DNA of 64,000 nucleotides from Turnera subulata (GCA_028386065.3 JAKUCV010007341.1:33325-97324); one strand, 5' to 3'. Positions 12,833 through 24,602 are shown, counted from the stretch's first letter. Program-made: numbers and translations. Notes: a model not told the origin generated them from the letters alone.

Positions 12833-12896
12833 TCATCCTACGGGATGAAACCCCGCAGGCGAGGGGTGAGTCCGAAGCGCTCACCGACGAAAGATA
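12833..12896. promoter_or_regulatory. Conserved double-hairpin block of the LTR (E1 copy)
   Basis: A GGGATGAAACCCCGC segment, a GCGAGG linker and a GGTGAG...CTCACC hairpin, followed by GACGAAAGAT. Almost the same block occurs in E2 (15241-15300, 21316-21375), partly in E3 (32322-32370) and, in reverse orientation, in the Gypsy LTRs (56881-56940, 63058-63115), although surrounding LTR sequence has diverged strongly. This suggests a functional RNA or DNA element. Its role is unknown. Confidence 0.7.
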
Positions 12897-13214
12897 AACA
12901 GTGATATATTCAACCATAATACTTTCGAAATAAACACAATAATCACAACAATAAGCAAAAACAATCACATCACAAGGATACTGCCATAACAACCAACACA
13001 TACTTCACGACAGAGGAATCCAACTCAAACAACACATCAGAGAAAACCAACACGAACAACACGATAGAGGAATCCTACTAAATCATATCAGGCCAAGACC
13101 AAGTGAATACTCAATAATTTTTATTACCAATTTTAACTTCCGGCCCTGTCACTGGACAAGCTAGGGTCGTACCAGGTTATCAATTAATTCCGAATGCCAG
13201 GTCAAAGAACCATA

Positions 13215-13515
13215 CCAAATCTTACCATACCGGGACCACGTCCCAAATTACCAAATCACATCGGGTTCAACAACCCAAATACCAACCGGGATCAACATCC
13301 CAAAACCGGATATTCGGTATATCCGAACCACTGGGTATTTGGTATACCCCAACCACAGGCATCAACATGCCAACCGGATATTCGGTATATCCGAACCACT
13401 GGGTATTTGGTATACCCCAACCACAGGCAACAAGCCAAACGGATATTCGGTATATCCGAACCACTGGGTATTTGGTATACCCTAACCACAGGCAACAACA
13501 TGCCAACCAAATCAA
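13215..13515. repeat. Array of short inverted repeats in the E1 LTR
   Basis: Successive small palindromic units with different stems occur: GGGAC/GTCCC, GGGTT/AACCC, GGGAT/ATCCC, then alternating GGATAT/ATATCC and GGGTAT/ATACCC units in a ~66-bp tandem repeat. Loops are short, often CAAC. Equivalent arrays are in E2, E3 and the Gypsy element. Confidence 0.85.
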
Positions 13516-14905
13516 GTAACCAAACCAAGTAACCGACCATAGCATCCCAGAATTAATTTTCAAACCATCGGGTCGTACCACTACTTCCCACATATATCAT
13601 CATATCATATCAACTCCAATTTCCACTTTCTACTTTCCAATTTCCATTTCTCAATTATCCACAGTCAATAATTTATTCCAATTATCTAATCACAACACTG
13701 TCTACCGACAACAATCACAATTTCCATAACAGTCAAACAATTATCCAACTTCCTATTAGCTCAAGTTATACAACTGACCATTCCATCAACAGTTTCATAA
13801 CATCAACTACTCACAGTCCAACATCAATCACAACACAGTACCCAATAAACCAATAACAGTCATACAACGGTTCAATCAAGCAAACCAACATCTTAGCAAC
13901 AACAGCAACAATAACCGTAGCAGCCAAGTAACCAACACAATTCCATATTGCCAAATATCCATCAACAATACATGTAACACCAATTAATCACAATTAACAG
14001 TTCATCACAATATCCACACGACCAATAGCACAGTCCAACAACAGCAACATCAATAACCATAATAGTCAAATATCCAACAATGACCCTCTCAGTAGTTCAT
14101 TCAAACACACACAACTATCCACATTGACCAGTTCATCAATATTCTCAACACAATATACACAAGTCTATCACAATCCAACAACAGCATCGATAATTCCACC
14201 GCAATCAGGTAACAGTCAATAATTATTCCAACAGAACAATCTAGCAGCAAGATACGCAAACAAAGAAGCACACACAGCATTACGGCACATATCAAGGTTT
14301 ATCTATCCTCACCTTGGCCGATTACTCAACTCCGAAAATAATGACCGGTACGACGCCGGCTCCTCGGGAAACTGCCCGATATCCAAACCTATACAACAAA
14401 ACCACATATATTCACATAAATACACATAAGAGTATGTCATGATGCCAATTTTACGAAATAAACCCATCCCGGTTACTCATCTTTTATTATTATCTTTTGC
14501 AGAAAATATTTACCGTACGTATTTCCGAATATAATTTCGGTACCATACTTTAATTAAAACTCTTTTAAAAACATTCTCATAAATTAATTATATTTTTCCC
14601 AAAATAGTAATTACCATAATTTTCTGGAAAATATAACATATGTATACATAGATATTTCCAAGATATCATATTTAATAAAACTATTTACCATATTATAATT
14701 ACTAAATATTTTTATATTAGGAAAACTATATTCCAGAAAAATTAGTCATATGAAACTACTTCCTAAAACTAAATTCGTATTAATAAATATACCCATATAC
14801 ATTTTCCCAAAGACAAAATATTTTTTTCCCAAACCATTATAATATCGAAATATTATCCAAGTATATATTTTTTTTCCAAAGGTAATCAGTTACCATTTTT
14901 TTTTT

Positions 14906-17900
14906 TGAGACGCCCCGACCCGTATTTACCGTATACAGTAAACACGTGCCGGAACTGTGACAACCCAGCCCAACAAGGCCTAGCATACAGTGTATAAAGC
15001 ATAACCTTGGCTCAACAGCCCAAAAGTATAAACTACAATATGGCCCTACGGCCCAACATCAACAACATCAATAAAAACGAAACTGGCCCAATGGCCCAAC
15101 AACATTAACAATATGCACAGCGGAAGACTTAAACTCACTAACACTGTATGCGACACATGCAATCGATGGATCCAAGCCTGTCCAAGGGAAACATCGCAGC
15201 CTGTCTGGAATGCACTAAGCCTGTACATGAAACAACTCATCCTGCGGGATGAAACCCCGCAGGCGAGGGGTGAGTCCGAAACGCTCACCGACGAAAGATA
15301 AACAGTGATATATTCAACCATAACACTTTCGAAGTAAACCCAACAATCACAACAATAAGCACAAACAATCACATCACAAGGATACTACCATAACAACTGA
15401 CACATACTACACGACAGAGGAATCCAACTCAAACAACACATCAGAGGAAACTCACTAAATCATATCTAAGCCATGACCATCTATACTGACTATACCATAC
15501 ACTAGTTCCCGATCAGGACACTTCAACTCTACCACATGAAGGGTAACCGACCCAGTCTCAACAGACTATACTACACACACTCTGGTCCTGACAGACTATA
15601 CTCAACTAAGGTTCCTCATCGTATGTTGACTTACCGCTACTATGCTTGCTGATCATCCAACCCGGTACCAAAACAATCTCAACATCTCGTGAGCCTCGCT
15701 CACCGGGTAGCCGGCAACCAGCACGGACCATACCCAATCAACATCACAAACCGGTCCCCGGGTAGAATCACAACACAACACGGCAACAGCAGTCACCACA
15801 ACAACTAGTAACCACAACATCAACAATACTCAATATCTGATCAAAACGACAGGAGATACTCATCCAACAATTATCAAAAGAAGCCAACAAGCAAAGGACA
15901 ACTGGCAACCGATGCCCACGACAATGGACTACTCACAACCAACGACAATAATTAACACCCGTAAACTGGCAACCTATGCCGACCACGGTCAACCGACTAA
16001 ACTGAGGACTGACAACATCCAAGGGAATAATCAAGAGACATCATGCAAATGAACATATCACATCATAGCCCAATAAGCAAAAGCACATTTCAAACAACAC
16101 TGAGTCAAGACCAAAAGAATATTTATTATTATTTCCAATTTTAACCTTCGGGCCCGTCACTGGACAAGCTAGGGTCGTACCTGGTTATTAACTAATTCTG
16201 GATGCCAGGCCCCACCATAATCCGGGATCAACATCCCCATATCTCAAATCCGGGATCAACATCCCAATATCTCAAATCCGGGGTCAACACCCCAATATTA
16301 CAAATCCGGGATCAACATCCCAATACCATAAATCCGGGGTCAACACCCCAACCAACAAACCCTCTGGCAAGACACCACAGAACTAGTCTCTAACCATCTA
16401 GTCGTACCACTACTTTCCAAGTGACAATTATATCATCTCAATTCAATTCCAATTCTCATTCCAATTTCCGTTATCCTTTTCCCAATTATCCACAATCAAT
16501 AATCCAACATCATTCTCAACACATCATCCAAGAATCAATATCACAATCCAGACAACAATTTCATATCACCAAACTTTCACATCAAACAATTCAACAATAA
16601 CAAACCGTTCAACAATATTTCCAACACGACATACACAGGACTAACACGTTTCTACAACAGCATCAACAATACCATAGCAATCATGTAACAGTCAACAATC
16701 ATTCCAGCAGATCAAACAAACAACAAACCACAAAACTACACACACAGCATTACGGGCACATATCAGGGTTTATCCATCCTCACCTTGGCCGATTATTCAA
16801 CTCCGGAAATACTGACCGGTACGACGCCGGCTCCTCGGGAAACTGTCCGATATCAAACCTATACACAAAGCAATGTACACACATATAAATGCACATAATC
16901 GGTATACTATGATGCCAATACTACGAATTAATCCCATCCCGATTACTTATCCTTTATTTCCATCTTTTACCAAAAACAATTTACCGTACGTATATCCGAA
17001 TATAATTTCGGTACCATACTTTAATTAAAACTCTTTTCAAATATTTTTCATAAATTAATTATACTTTTTCCAAAATATAATTACCATAACATGATTTTTC
17101 TGAAAATACAATATATACTTATGCTCCCAAAGTATTTGTAGAATGTATCCTTTTCTAAAATAGTTACCATATAGTAATTTGCAAATGTTATTATTCATAT
17201 TATAATTACCTTGGTTTCTTGAAATATAACAAAATAATTACTTCATTTACTTTCACAAAATTACCATATATTTATATTTCCCAGAATAAATAATCCATAT
17301 CCCCTTTCCATAATGTTAGATAGAATAATTATTACCATCACATATATTCTTTTCCAAAGGAAATAATTATGATAAAATAATATTTCTAGAAATTAAATAC
17401 ATATATATTTACATATGTATGTATACTAGAAAGTATTTAACCAAATTTTCCAAATATAATTATAAATCCATTACTGATTACTATTATTATTTTTTATTTT
17501 TTTATTATTTTTATAAACTGGGTTGGGCCATAAATAGTGCTGGACCAGGTCTTGCACAGTACCCAGCCCAGACCCAGCCAGCCCAAACCACAAACCGGCC
17601 CAGAATAATTAGCCCACACTCACCCTGCCCATGACCCGTTCGACTCAGCCCATACCCAGATGTAATCGGGTCAGCACCACACGGATCCGGGTAGCTACCC
17701 GGGTCGTCCAACCCGTTCCACACCAAACTCGACGGTGCTGGCTCGGGCGCAGCAGCTGCAAGGCGAGGTCGGCGTGGCTGTTGTCGTGTGCAGGCGAGGA
17801 GGCGACGGCAGTAGGTGGGTCGTGGCGGCGTCGCTGTGCTGCAAGCGTCGACGGAGGAGGGCGGCGAGCCAAAGAGGAGAGGATAGCCCCGTCGGGTTTC

Positions 17901-18512
17901 CAGCCAAGCGCGGCGCGTCTGGCGGCGAAATCGAGCGGCGACGGTTGCGTCTGGTTGGCGACGGCACGGGGGTGCGATGGTGAGGGTGGTGCCGGTCGTG
18001 GTGGAGGTGGTGGCGGTGAGGTGAAGGTGGCCGGCGGCGGTGCTCCTTCCCTTCTCTTGTTTCTTTTTTTTTTCCACTCTTTTCTTTCTTTCTCTCTTAT
18101 TTTTCTTTTTCTCTCCATTTTTCTCTCTTCTCTTTTTTTTTTTTTCTTCTGCTCTCCTCCTCTCTTCTACTGGCTTTAAACTGGTTTCTTTTTTTTATTT
18201 AATTTTTTATTGTTTTACTATTAAGCATGTGAACATCAAATAATATAAATCGTCCGTATTACGGGCGAATCCGATCCGGACCAGAAAATAACCGATACCT
18301 CCTTAGTTATTTTCCGGTGTGATTTTCCGAGAAATTTCGAAACTCGAAAAATACCAACTTAGGTTCGAAAAATCCACGAGAAAACACTCGGATTCGAAAA
18401 ACGACTCCCGATTTACCTTGAACTAATTACCCAAGATTAATTCAACAGTAAATCACGGTAAAACGACTTTTACAGTCCGGTAAAAATCAAAAATTTTACC
18501 CGGGCTATTACA
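14906..18512 (-). repeat. E2 left LTR (native 3' LTR)
   Basis: A 3607-bp LTR with TG...CA ends, carrying the conserved hairpin block (15241-15300) and the inverted-repeat array (16225-16365). Its right part has a GC-rich stretch (17640-18050) and CT-rich runs corresponding to the native leader. Confidence 0.93.
16225..16365. repeat. Inverted-repeat array, E2 left LTR
   Basis: Tandem ~27-bp units alternate GGGATcaacATCCC and GGGGTcaacACCCC separated by AATATCTCAAATCC-like spacers. The stem changes on both sides while the CAAC loop stays. Confidence 0.9.
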
Positions 18513-18698
18513 GTCTACCCACCTTAAAAAGAATTTCGTCCCCGAAATTCCGTCTTATCTGTGGGTCCTACCACGATAAGATTCTGGCACACTCTGCCGG
18601 ATGTCCAAAATCAACACGAGATACCGCTTATACCCTTAAGCGACATCTCATCAGCTTACAAATACCAAACCTCACAGCTGAGGCATTCACTCTCAGCC

Positions 18699-19076
18699 AT
18701 GGACTCTCCACTTCGTTCTCGAACGACTTCAGACTCCGAGAACAACAGCTACATCGGCGGCACAGCTTTCCCAACAAGCTCCGATGAAGAGCCTCCGAAG
18801 AAGCGGTTCAAGTCCAACATCATCGGTCTGGAGGAGCACATGGTGGTCTCCCCAAAGCGACGGAAGAAGCGTGCCGGCAAGAAAGCTGAGGACAGGAAGG
18901 GCAAGGCGGTAGCTGAAAGCAGCACACCGCAGCAGAAGTTGACGCAGCTGAACGTCTCCCTGAGGAAGGTCAGCTCGGCGGTGGCACAGATCGAACTGGC
19001 GTGCATGGAGCTCTTCCCGCACTTAAGGAATGTTCAACAGCTTGTAAAAGATCTTGAGAAGCAAGTAGCTCCTTAG
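18699..19076 (+). CDS. ORF A (E2 copy): small basic, coiled-coil-like protein, antisense to the retrotransposon
   Basis: 125 residues starting MDSPLRSRTTSD. The reading frame extends further upstream, but the E1 copy begins at this Met, so this start is chosen. Two basic clusters that could be nuclear localisation signals are visible (PPKKRFK near residue 33; SPKRRKKRAGKK near 51). The C-terminal 45 residues (LTQLNVSLRKVSSAVAQIEL to LVKDLEKQV) have heptad-like hydrophobic spacing suggesting a coiled coil. Compared with the E1 copy, 17 codons differ silently and 7 change the amino acid, mostly conservatively, which suggests purifying selection. AATAAA-like signals follow the stop. I do not recognise the family, and function is unknown. 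Confidence 0.75.
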   Translation: MDSPLRSRTTSDSENNSYIGGTAFPTSSDEEPPKKRFKSNIIGLEEHMVVSPKRRKKRAGKKAEDRKGKAVAESSTPQQKLTQLNVSLRKVSSAVAQIELACMELFPHLRNVQQLVKDLEKQVAP

Positions 19077-19806
19077 AGCACTTCTTCTCTGTTGTAACAC
19101 CTTTATTAAAATAAATAAAATGAGTTTCCTTTTTAAATCAAAATTCTCTTATGTTAAGAAATCTTATGTCAAATGGAAAAATAAAACGTCTCAAGGTAAA
19201 ACAAAAATCAATAATAAGAATATAAAATCAAATTTAAAGAAATTTAAAAAAAAAACTCGTTTAACAAAATCGAACAAAAAGAAATTAAACTAAATATGTT
19301 TCATGAACGGTGTTCGTATCGGACGTGAACATCCTCGAATCACGAAACGTTCCGTACAACTAACGGTGACGTCGGTTAACCTCGTGAAAAAATACCCGTT
19401 AACTCGGAAGGCGATGTTCACGGGATCATCCTGTGTCCCTCGAAGGAAACGATACCCACTTGTTCACATTTTCCGCATAAGACAAAACGTCTGTCAAGGC
19501 TCGTATCTCTCCACGATGTCCGAACAGCTGTGAGCTTGTCGCACATGCGCTCTACTCGAAATACGGCCCCATCCGTCTGGCCTCAACGGTCACGGATGCA
19601 AGTGATAAAAGATGCAAGAAAATATAGAAAGACCATAACAAGAAAAGACAAGGTAGCCAGAGCGAAAGAAAATCATGAGTTAGGAAAAGCCTGAAAAACT
19701 CTGGCATGGGTCCGAAAAACGCGTAAAGCAATAAATGCAAGCAATGGTAAAATACAAAAGGCAAGATCTTGAAAATCAAAAACGGTAATCACGCTTCCTA
19801 TAAGAG

Positions 19807-19814
19807 TATAAAAG
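19807..19814 (+). promoter_or_regulatory. TATA box for ORF B (E2)
   Basis: TATAAAAG about 107 bases upstream of the ORF B start is conserved in E1 at 27195-27202, whereas spacer sequence around it has diverged. Further upstream (19355-19385) a conserved GGTGACGTCGGTTAAC stretch contains a TGACG bZIP-type core. Confidence 0.6.
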
Positions 19815-19920
19815 AGTGAGCGGTGATGAGTAAATTATTAAAAGCATTAAAAGCAACAAACACTCAAGCAAACAAAACCACAAAACTCCGAAAAACCAAA
19901 CACAAACACGTCCCAACACA

Positions 19921-20604
19921 ATGCCTGCTCCTTCATCCGTCTTCTTCGTCGAAGGTGCCAATCTTGGCAGAAGGAACCGACTGGCTTACAGCATGGTCAA
20001 CGAACGTGCTGAGGAGCTGCCGAACGAGCTCGGCAGAATGCCACGTCTAGTCTTCGTCGACGAACTCTATTCGTCACGATTCTTCGTCACTCCCATGGAA
20101 GAGGTATTCTACCTAGAGGACCATGGGACACTTAGGACTTCCTACTACGGCTCAGCAAACTCCGTGATGTTCTTCATCTCGGATAGGCTTCAAGAATTCA
20201 ACCTGGAGTCCACTTGCCAGACTGTGGAGCAAGGTGCTTACTACCAGCTCGCAATGACAGCCCAGAGCATACCCAGAATGACTCGGCTACCTCCAACCTG
20301 GCCAAAGGTACGTCTGCTGGTGTGGAACTGCAGAGGAGTTGCAAGACGTGCACAGGAATTCTCACGCACTCTGAGGGACCTGAAGAACCAGTACAAGCCC
20401 AACATGGTTCTTCTGACGGAGACGCAGTGGCAACCACGGGACGACCACGGTCTGATTCCACTCCGATTCCCTCAAGCTAACCGGTTCGAGATTCCTGGCC
20501 AGCACGACAGAGGCGGCATGTGGTTCTCCTGGAGCGACAGGGTCACGGTCAACGTCAACAGTGACGCAAACAGTTTCCGTGTCAACGTCGTTGCAAACCG
20601 TTGA
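19921..20604 (+). CDS. ORF B (E2 copy): novel N-terminal region joined to a partial endonuclease/exonuclease/phosphatase-like segment
   Basis: 227 residues starting MPAPSSVFFVEGANLG. The first ~130 residues match no family I recognise. Residues ~130-215 (RLLVWNCRGVARRAQ, then KPNMVLLTETQW, then DRGGMWFSWSDRV) resemble the beginning of the EEP endonuclease domain of plant L1-type LINEs, with the motif Asn in WNCRG and the Glu in TET. The protein stops before the later catalytic Asp/His motifs, so nuclease activity is unlikely. Between E2 and E1, about 30 codons differ silently and 5 change residue over ~200 codons, strong evidence of selection on the protein. It lies antisense to the LTRs, next to the primer-binding site. 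Confidence 0.75.
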   Translation: MPAPSSVFFVEGANLGRRNRLAYSMVNERAEELPNELGRMPRLVFVDELYSSRFFVTPMEEVFYLEDHGTLRTSYYGSANSVMFFISDRLQEFNLESTCQTVEQGAYYQLAMTAQSIPRMTRLPPTWPKVRLLVWNCRGVARRAQEFSRTLRDLKNQYKPNMVLLTETQWQPRDDHGLIPLRFPQANRFEIPGQHDRGGMWFSWSDRVTVNVNSDANSFRVNVVANR

Positions 20605-20980
20605 ATGTATTTCTGTTTTTATAATTTATCAAAAATCAATGTATTATTTCCCTTTTTATTAAATATAAAATATCCATGTAATATTTCCCTTTTTATAAAT
20701 ATAAAATATCAATGTACCATTTCCCTTTGCAATCAAAATAATTTTTTTTCCCTTTATCTCGAAATATCGGTATTATCAATAATATTTGTATTTTCGCATA
20801 TTATGGCATCATTTACCTCATATGTGTATGTTCCGCGACAGCTGGCGTCCCTCGACTGGATCCATAATGCACTTAACTAAAATGTTATAAAATAATAAAC
20901 AACTGGAGCGAACTATGCAAGCAAGACAACAACACACATAGACTGCCCGACAAGACCTAACGCCCGCGCCGCAACCAAAA
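20605..20980. other. E2 spacer between ORF B and the 5' LTR, including the primer-binding region
   Basis: AT-rich spacer. The last ~25 bases, read on the minus strand from the LTR, begin TTTTGGTTGCGGCGCGGGCG, aligning with TTTGGTAGCGGAGCGGGCAG next to the Gypsy 5' LTR. A 25-codon ORF (20803-20880) exists, but only one copy is available and no claim is made for it. Confidence 0.55.
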
Positions 20981-23900
20981 TGAGACGCCCCGACCCGTAT
21001 TTACCGTATACAGTAAACACGTGCCGGAACTGTGACAACCCAGCCCAACAAGGCCTAGCATACAGTGTATAAAGCATAACCCTGGCTCAACAGCCCAAAA
21101 GTATAAACTACAATATGGCCCTACGGCCCAACATCAACAACATCAATAAAAACGAAACTGGCCCAATGGCCCAACAACATTAACAATATGCACAGCGGAA
21201 GACTTAAACTCACTAACACTGTATGCGACACATGCAATTGATGGATCCAAGCCTGTCCAAGGGAAACACCGCAGCCTGTCTGGAATGCACTAAGCCTGTA
21301 CATGAAACAACTCATCCTGCGGGATGAAACCCCGCAGGCGAGGGGTGAGTCCGAAACGCTCACCGACGAAAGATAAACAGTGATATATTCAACCATAACA
21401 CTTTCGAAGTAAACCCAACAATCACAACAATAAGCACAAACAATCACATCACAAGGATACTACCATAACAACTGACACATACTACACGACAGAGGAATCC
21501 AACTCAAACAACACATCAGAGGAAACTCACTAAATCATATCTAAGCCATGACCATCTATACTGACTATACCATACACTAGTTCCCGATCAGGACACTTCA
21601 ACTCTACCACATGAAGGGTAACCGACCCAGTCTCAACAGACTATACTACACACACTCTGGTCCTGACAGACTATACTCAACTAAGGTTCCTCATCGTATG
21701 TTGACTTACCGCTACTATGCTTGCTGATCATCCAACCCGGTACCAAAACAATCTCAACATCTCGTGAGCCTCGCTCACCGGGTAGCCGGCAACCAGCACG
21801 GACCATACCCAATCAACATCACAAACCGGTCCCCGGGTAGAATCACAACACAACACGGCAACAGCAGTCACCACAACAACTAGTAACCACAACATCAACA
21901 ATACTCAATATCTGATCAAAACGACAGGAGATACTCATCCAACAATTATCAAAAGAAGCCAACAAGCAAAGGACAACTGGCAACCGGTGCCCACGACAAT
22001 GGACTACTCACAACCAACGACAATAATTAACACCCGTAAACTGGCAACCTATGCCGACCACGGTCAACCGACTAAACTGAGGACTGACAACATCCAAGGG
22101 AATAATCAAGAGACATCATGCAAATGAACATATCACATCATAGCCCAATAAGCAAAAGCACATTTCAAACAACACTGAGTCAAGACCAAAAGAATATTTA
22201 TTATTATTTCCAATTTTAACCTCCGGGCCCGTCACTGGACAAGCTAGGGTCGTACCTGGTTATTAACTAATTCTGGATGCCAGGCCCCACCACAATCCGG
22301 GATCAACATCCCCATATCTCAAATCCGGGATCAACATCCCAATATCTCAAATCCGGGGTCAACACCCCAATATCACAAATCCGGGATCAACATCCCAATA
22401 TCACAAATCCGGGGTCAACACCCCAACCAACAAACCCTCTGGCAAGACACCACAGAACTAGTCTCTAACCATCTAGTCGTACCACTACTTTCCAAGTGAC
22501 AATTATATCATCTCAATTCAATTCCAATTCTCATTCCAATTTCCGTTATCCTTTTCCCAATTATCCACAATCAATAATCCAACATCATTCTCAACACATC
22601 ATCCAAGAATCAACATCACAATCCAGACAACAATTTCATATCACCAAACTTTCACATCAAACAATTCAACAATAACAAACCGTTCAACAATATTTCCAAC
22701 ACGACATACACAGGACTAACACGTTTCTACAACAGCATCAACAATACCATAGCAATCATGTAACAGTCAACAATCATTCCAGCAGATCAAACAAACAACA
22801 AACCACAAAACTACACACAGCATTACGGGCACATATCAGGGTTTATCCATCCTGACCTTGGCCGATTATTCAACTCCGGAAATACTGACCGGTACGACGC
22901 CGGCTCCTCGGGAAACTGTCCGATATCAAACCTATACACAAAGCAATGTACACACACATAAATGCACATAATCGGTATACTATGATGCCAATACTACGAA
23001 TTAATCCCATCCCGAATACTTATCCTTTATTTCCATCTTTTACCAAAAACAATTTATCGTACGTATATCCGAATATAATTTCGGTACCATACTTTAATTA
23101 AAACTCTTTTCAAATATTTTTCATAAATTAATTATACTTTTTCCAAAATATAATTACCATAACATGATTTTTCTGAAAATACAATATATACTTATGCTCC
23201 CAAAGTATTTGTAGAATGTATCCTTTTCTAAAATAGTTACCATATAGTAATTTGCAAATGTTATAATTCATATTATAATTACCTTGGTTTCTTGAAATAT
23301 AACAAAATAATTACTTCATTTACTTTCACAAAATTACCATATATTTATATTTCCCAGAATAAATAATCCATATCCCCTTTCCATAATGTTAGATAGAATA
23401 ATTATTACCATCACATATATTCTTTTCCAAAGGAAATAATTATGATGAAATAATATTTCTAGAAATTAAATACATATTTATTTACATATGTATATATACT
23501 AGAAAGTATTTAACCAAATTTTCCAAATATAATTATAAATCCATTACTGATTACTATTATTATTTTTTTATTTTTTTTATTTTTTTTATTTTTTTTATAA
23601 ACTGGGTTGGGCCATAAATAGTGCTGGACCAGGTCTTGCACAGTATCCAGCCCAGACCCAGCCAGCCCAAACCACAAACCGGCCCAGAATAATTAGCCCA
23701 CACTCACCCAGCCCATGACCCGTTCGACTCAGCCCATACCCAGATGTAATCGGGTCAGCACCACACGGATCCGGGTAGCTACCCGGGTCGTCCACCCCGC
23801 TCCACACCAAACTCGACGGTGCTGGCTCGGGCGCAGCAGCTGCAAGGCGAGGTCGGCGCGGCTGCTGTCGTGTGCAGGCCAGGAGGCGACGGCAGTAGGT

Positions 23901-24597
23901 GGGTCGTGGCGGCGTCGCTGTGCTGCAAGCGTCGACGGAGGAGGGCGGTGAGCCAAAGAGGAGAGGATAGCCCCGTCGGGTTTCCAGCCAAGCGCGGCGC
24001 GTCTGGCGGCGAAATCGAGCGGCGACGGCTGCGTCTGGTTGGCGACGGCACGGGGGTGCGATGGTGAGGGTGGTGGCGGTGAGGTGAAGGTGGCCGGCGG
24101 CGGTGCTCCTTCCCTTCTCTTGTTTCTTTTTTTTTTTTCCACTCTTTTCTTTCTTTCTCTCTTATTTTTCTTTTTCTCTCCATTTTTCTCTCTTCTCTTT
24201 TTCTTTTTTTTTCTTTTGCTCTCCTCCTCTCTTCTACCGGCTTTAAACTGGTTTCTATTTTTTTATTTATTTTTTTATTGTTTTACTATTAAGCATGTGA
24301 ACATCAAATAATATAAATCGTCCGTATTACGGGCGAATCCGATCCGGACCAGAAAATAACCGATACCTCCTTAGTTATTTTCTGGTGTGATTTTTCGAGA
24401 AATTTCGAAACTCGGAAAATACCAACTTAGGTTCAAAAAATCCGCGGGAAAATCACGAGCGCGGGAAAACACTCGGATTCGAAAAACGACTCCCGATTTA
24501 CCTTGAACTAATTACCCAAGATTAATTCAACAGTAAATCACGGTAAAACGACCTTTACAGTCCGGTAAAAATCAAAAATTTTACCCGGGCTGTTACA
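20981..24597 (-). repeat. E2 right LTR (native 5' LTR)
   Basis: A 3617-bp partner of 14906-18512, with a conserved block at 21316-21375 and an inverted-repeat array at 22300-22440. Differences from the left copy are scattered substitutions, a ~20-bp indel near 24065 and another near 24450. Confidence 0.93.
22300..22440. repeat. Inverted-repeat array, E2 right LTR
   Basis: Same architecture as 16225-16365: units with GGGAT/ATCCC and GGGGT/ACCCC stems around CAAC. Confidence 0.9.
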
Positions 24598-24602
24598 TTT
24601 TT

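Larger units (their letters stand above)
12464..14905 (-). repeat. E1 left LTR, first segment (continues at 24603-25902)
   Basis: This is the native 3' LTR of E1, split by E2. 24603-25902 and the right LTR copy (28283-29604) are nearly identical. The intact junction sequence in the right copy near 28261-28300 shows the E2 target site before insertion. Confidence 0.85.
14906..24597 (-). mobile_element. E2: complete non-autonomous Gypsy-type LTR retrotransposon with two antisense genes
   Basis: The element begins TGAGACGCC and ends GGGCTGTTACA, with TTTTT on both sides (14901-14905 and 24598-24602). The LTRs are 14906-18512 (3607 bp) and 20981-24597 (3617 bp), with roughly 40 substitutions between them by eye (about 1%), so the insertion is young. 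The internal region is only 2468 bp. On the minus strand the primer-binding region next to the 5' LTR reads TTTTGGTTGCGGCGCGGGC, and the polypurine tract reads TTTTTAAGGTGGGTAGAC. Both resemble those of the Gypsy element at 57282 and 60610. There is no gag-pol. ORF A (18699-19076) and ORF B (19921-20604) run opposite to the LTRs. Confidence 0.95.

Noticed and set aside
15241..15300. Hammerhead-ribozyme-like GTGAGTCC...CGAAA pattern in the conserved LTR block (as in retrozymes)
   Set aside because: The obligatory CUGANGA core and correctly placed stems are absent on both strands.
16225..16365. CRISPR-like spacing of repeats in LTR arrays
   Set aside because: Units are short palindromes in LTRs of a plant genome, with no unique spacers or cas genes.
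19303..19533. Open frame between ORF A and ORF B beginning MNGVRIGREHPRITK
   Set aside because: The E1 counterpart (26694-26972) is frameshifted after ~30 codons; conservation is better explained by the ORF B promoter region.
20803..20880. 25-codon ORF before the E2 primer site
   Set aside because: Only one copy exists in the window (deleted from E1), so conservation cannot be tested.
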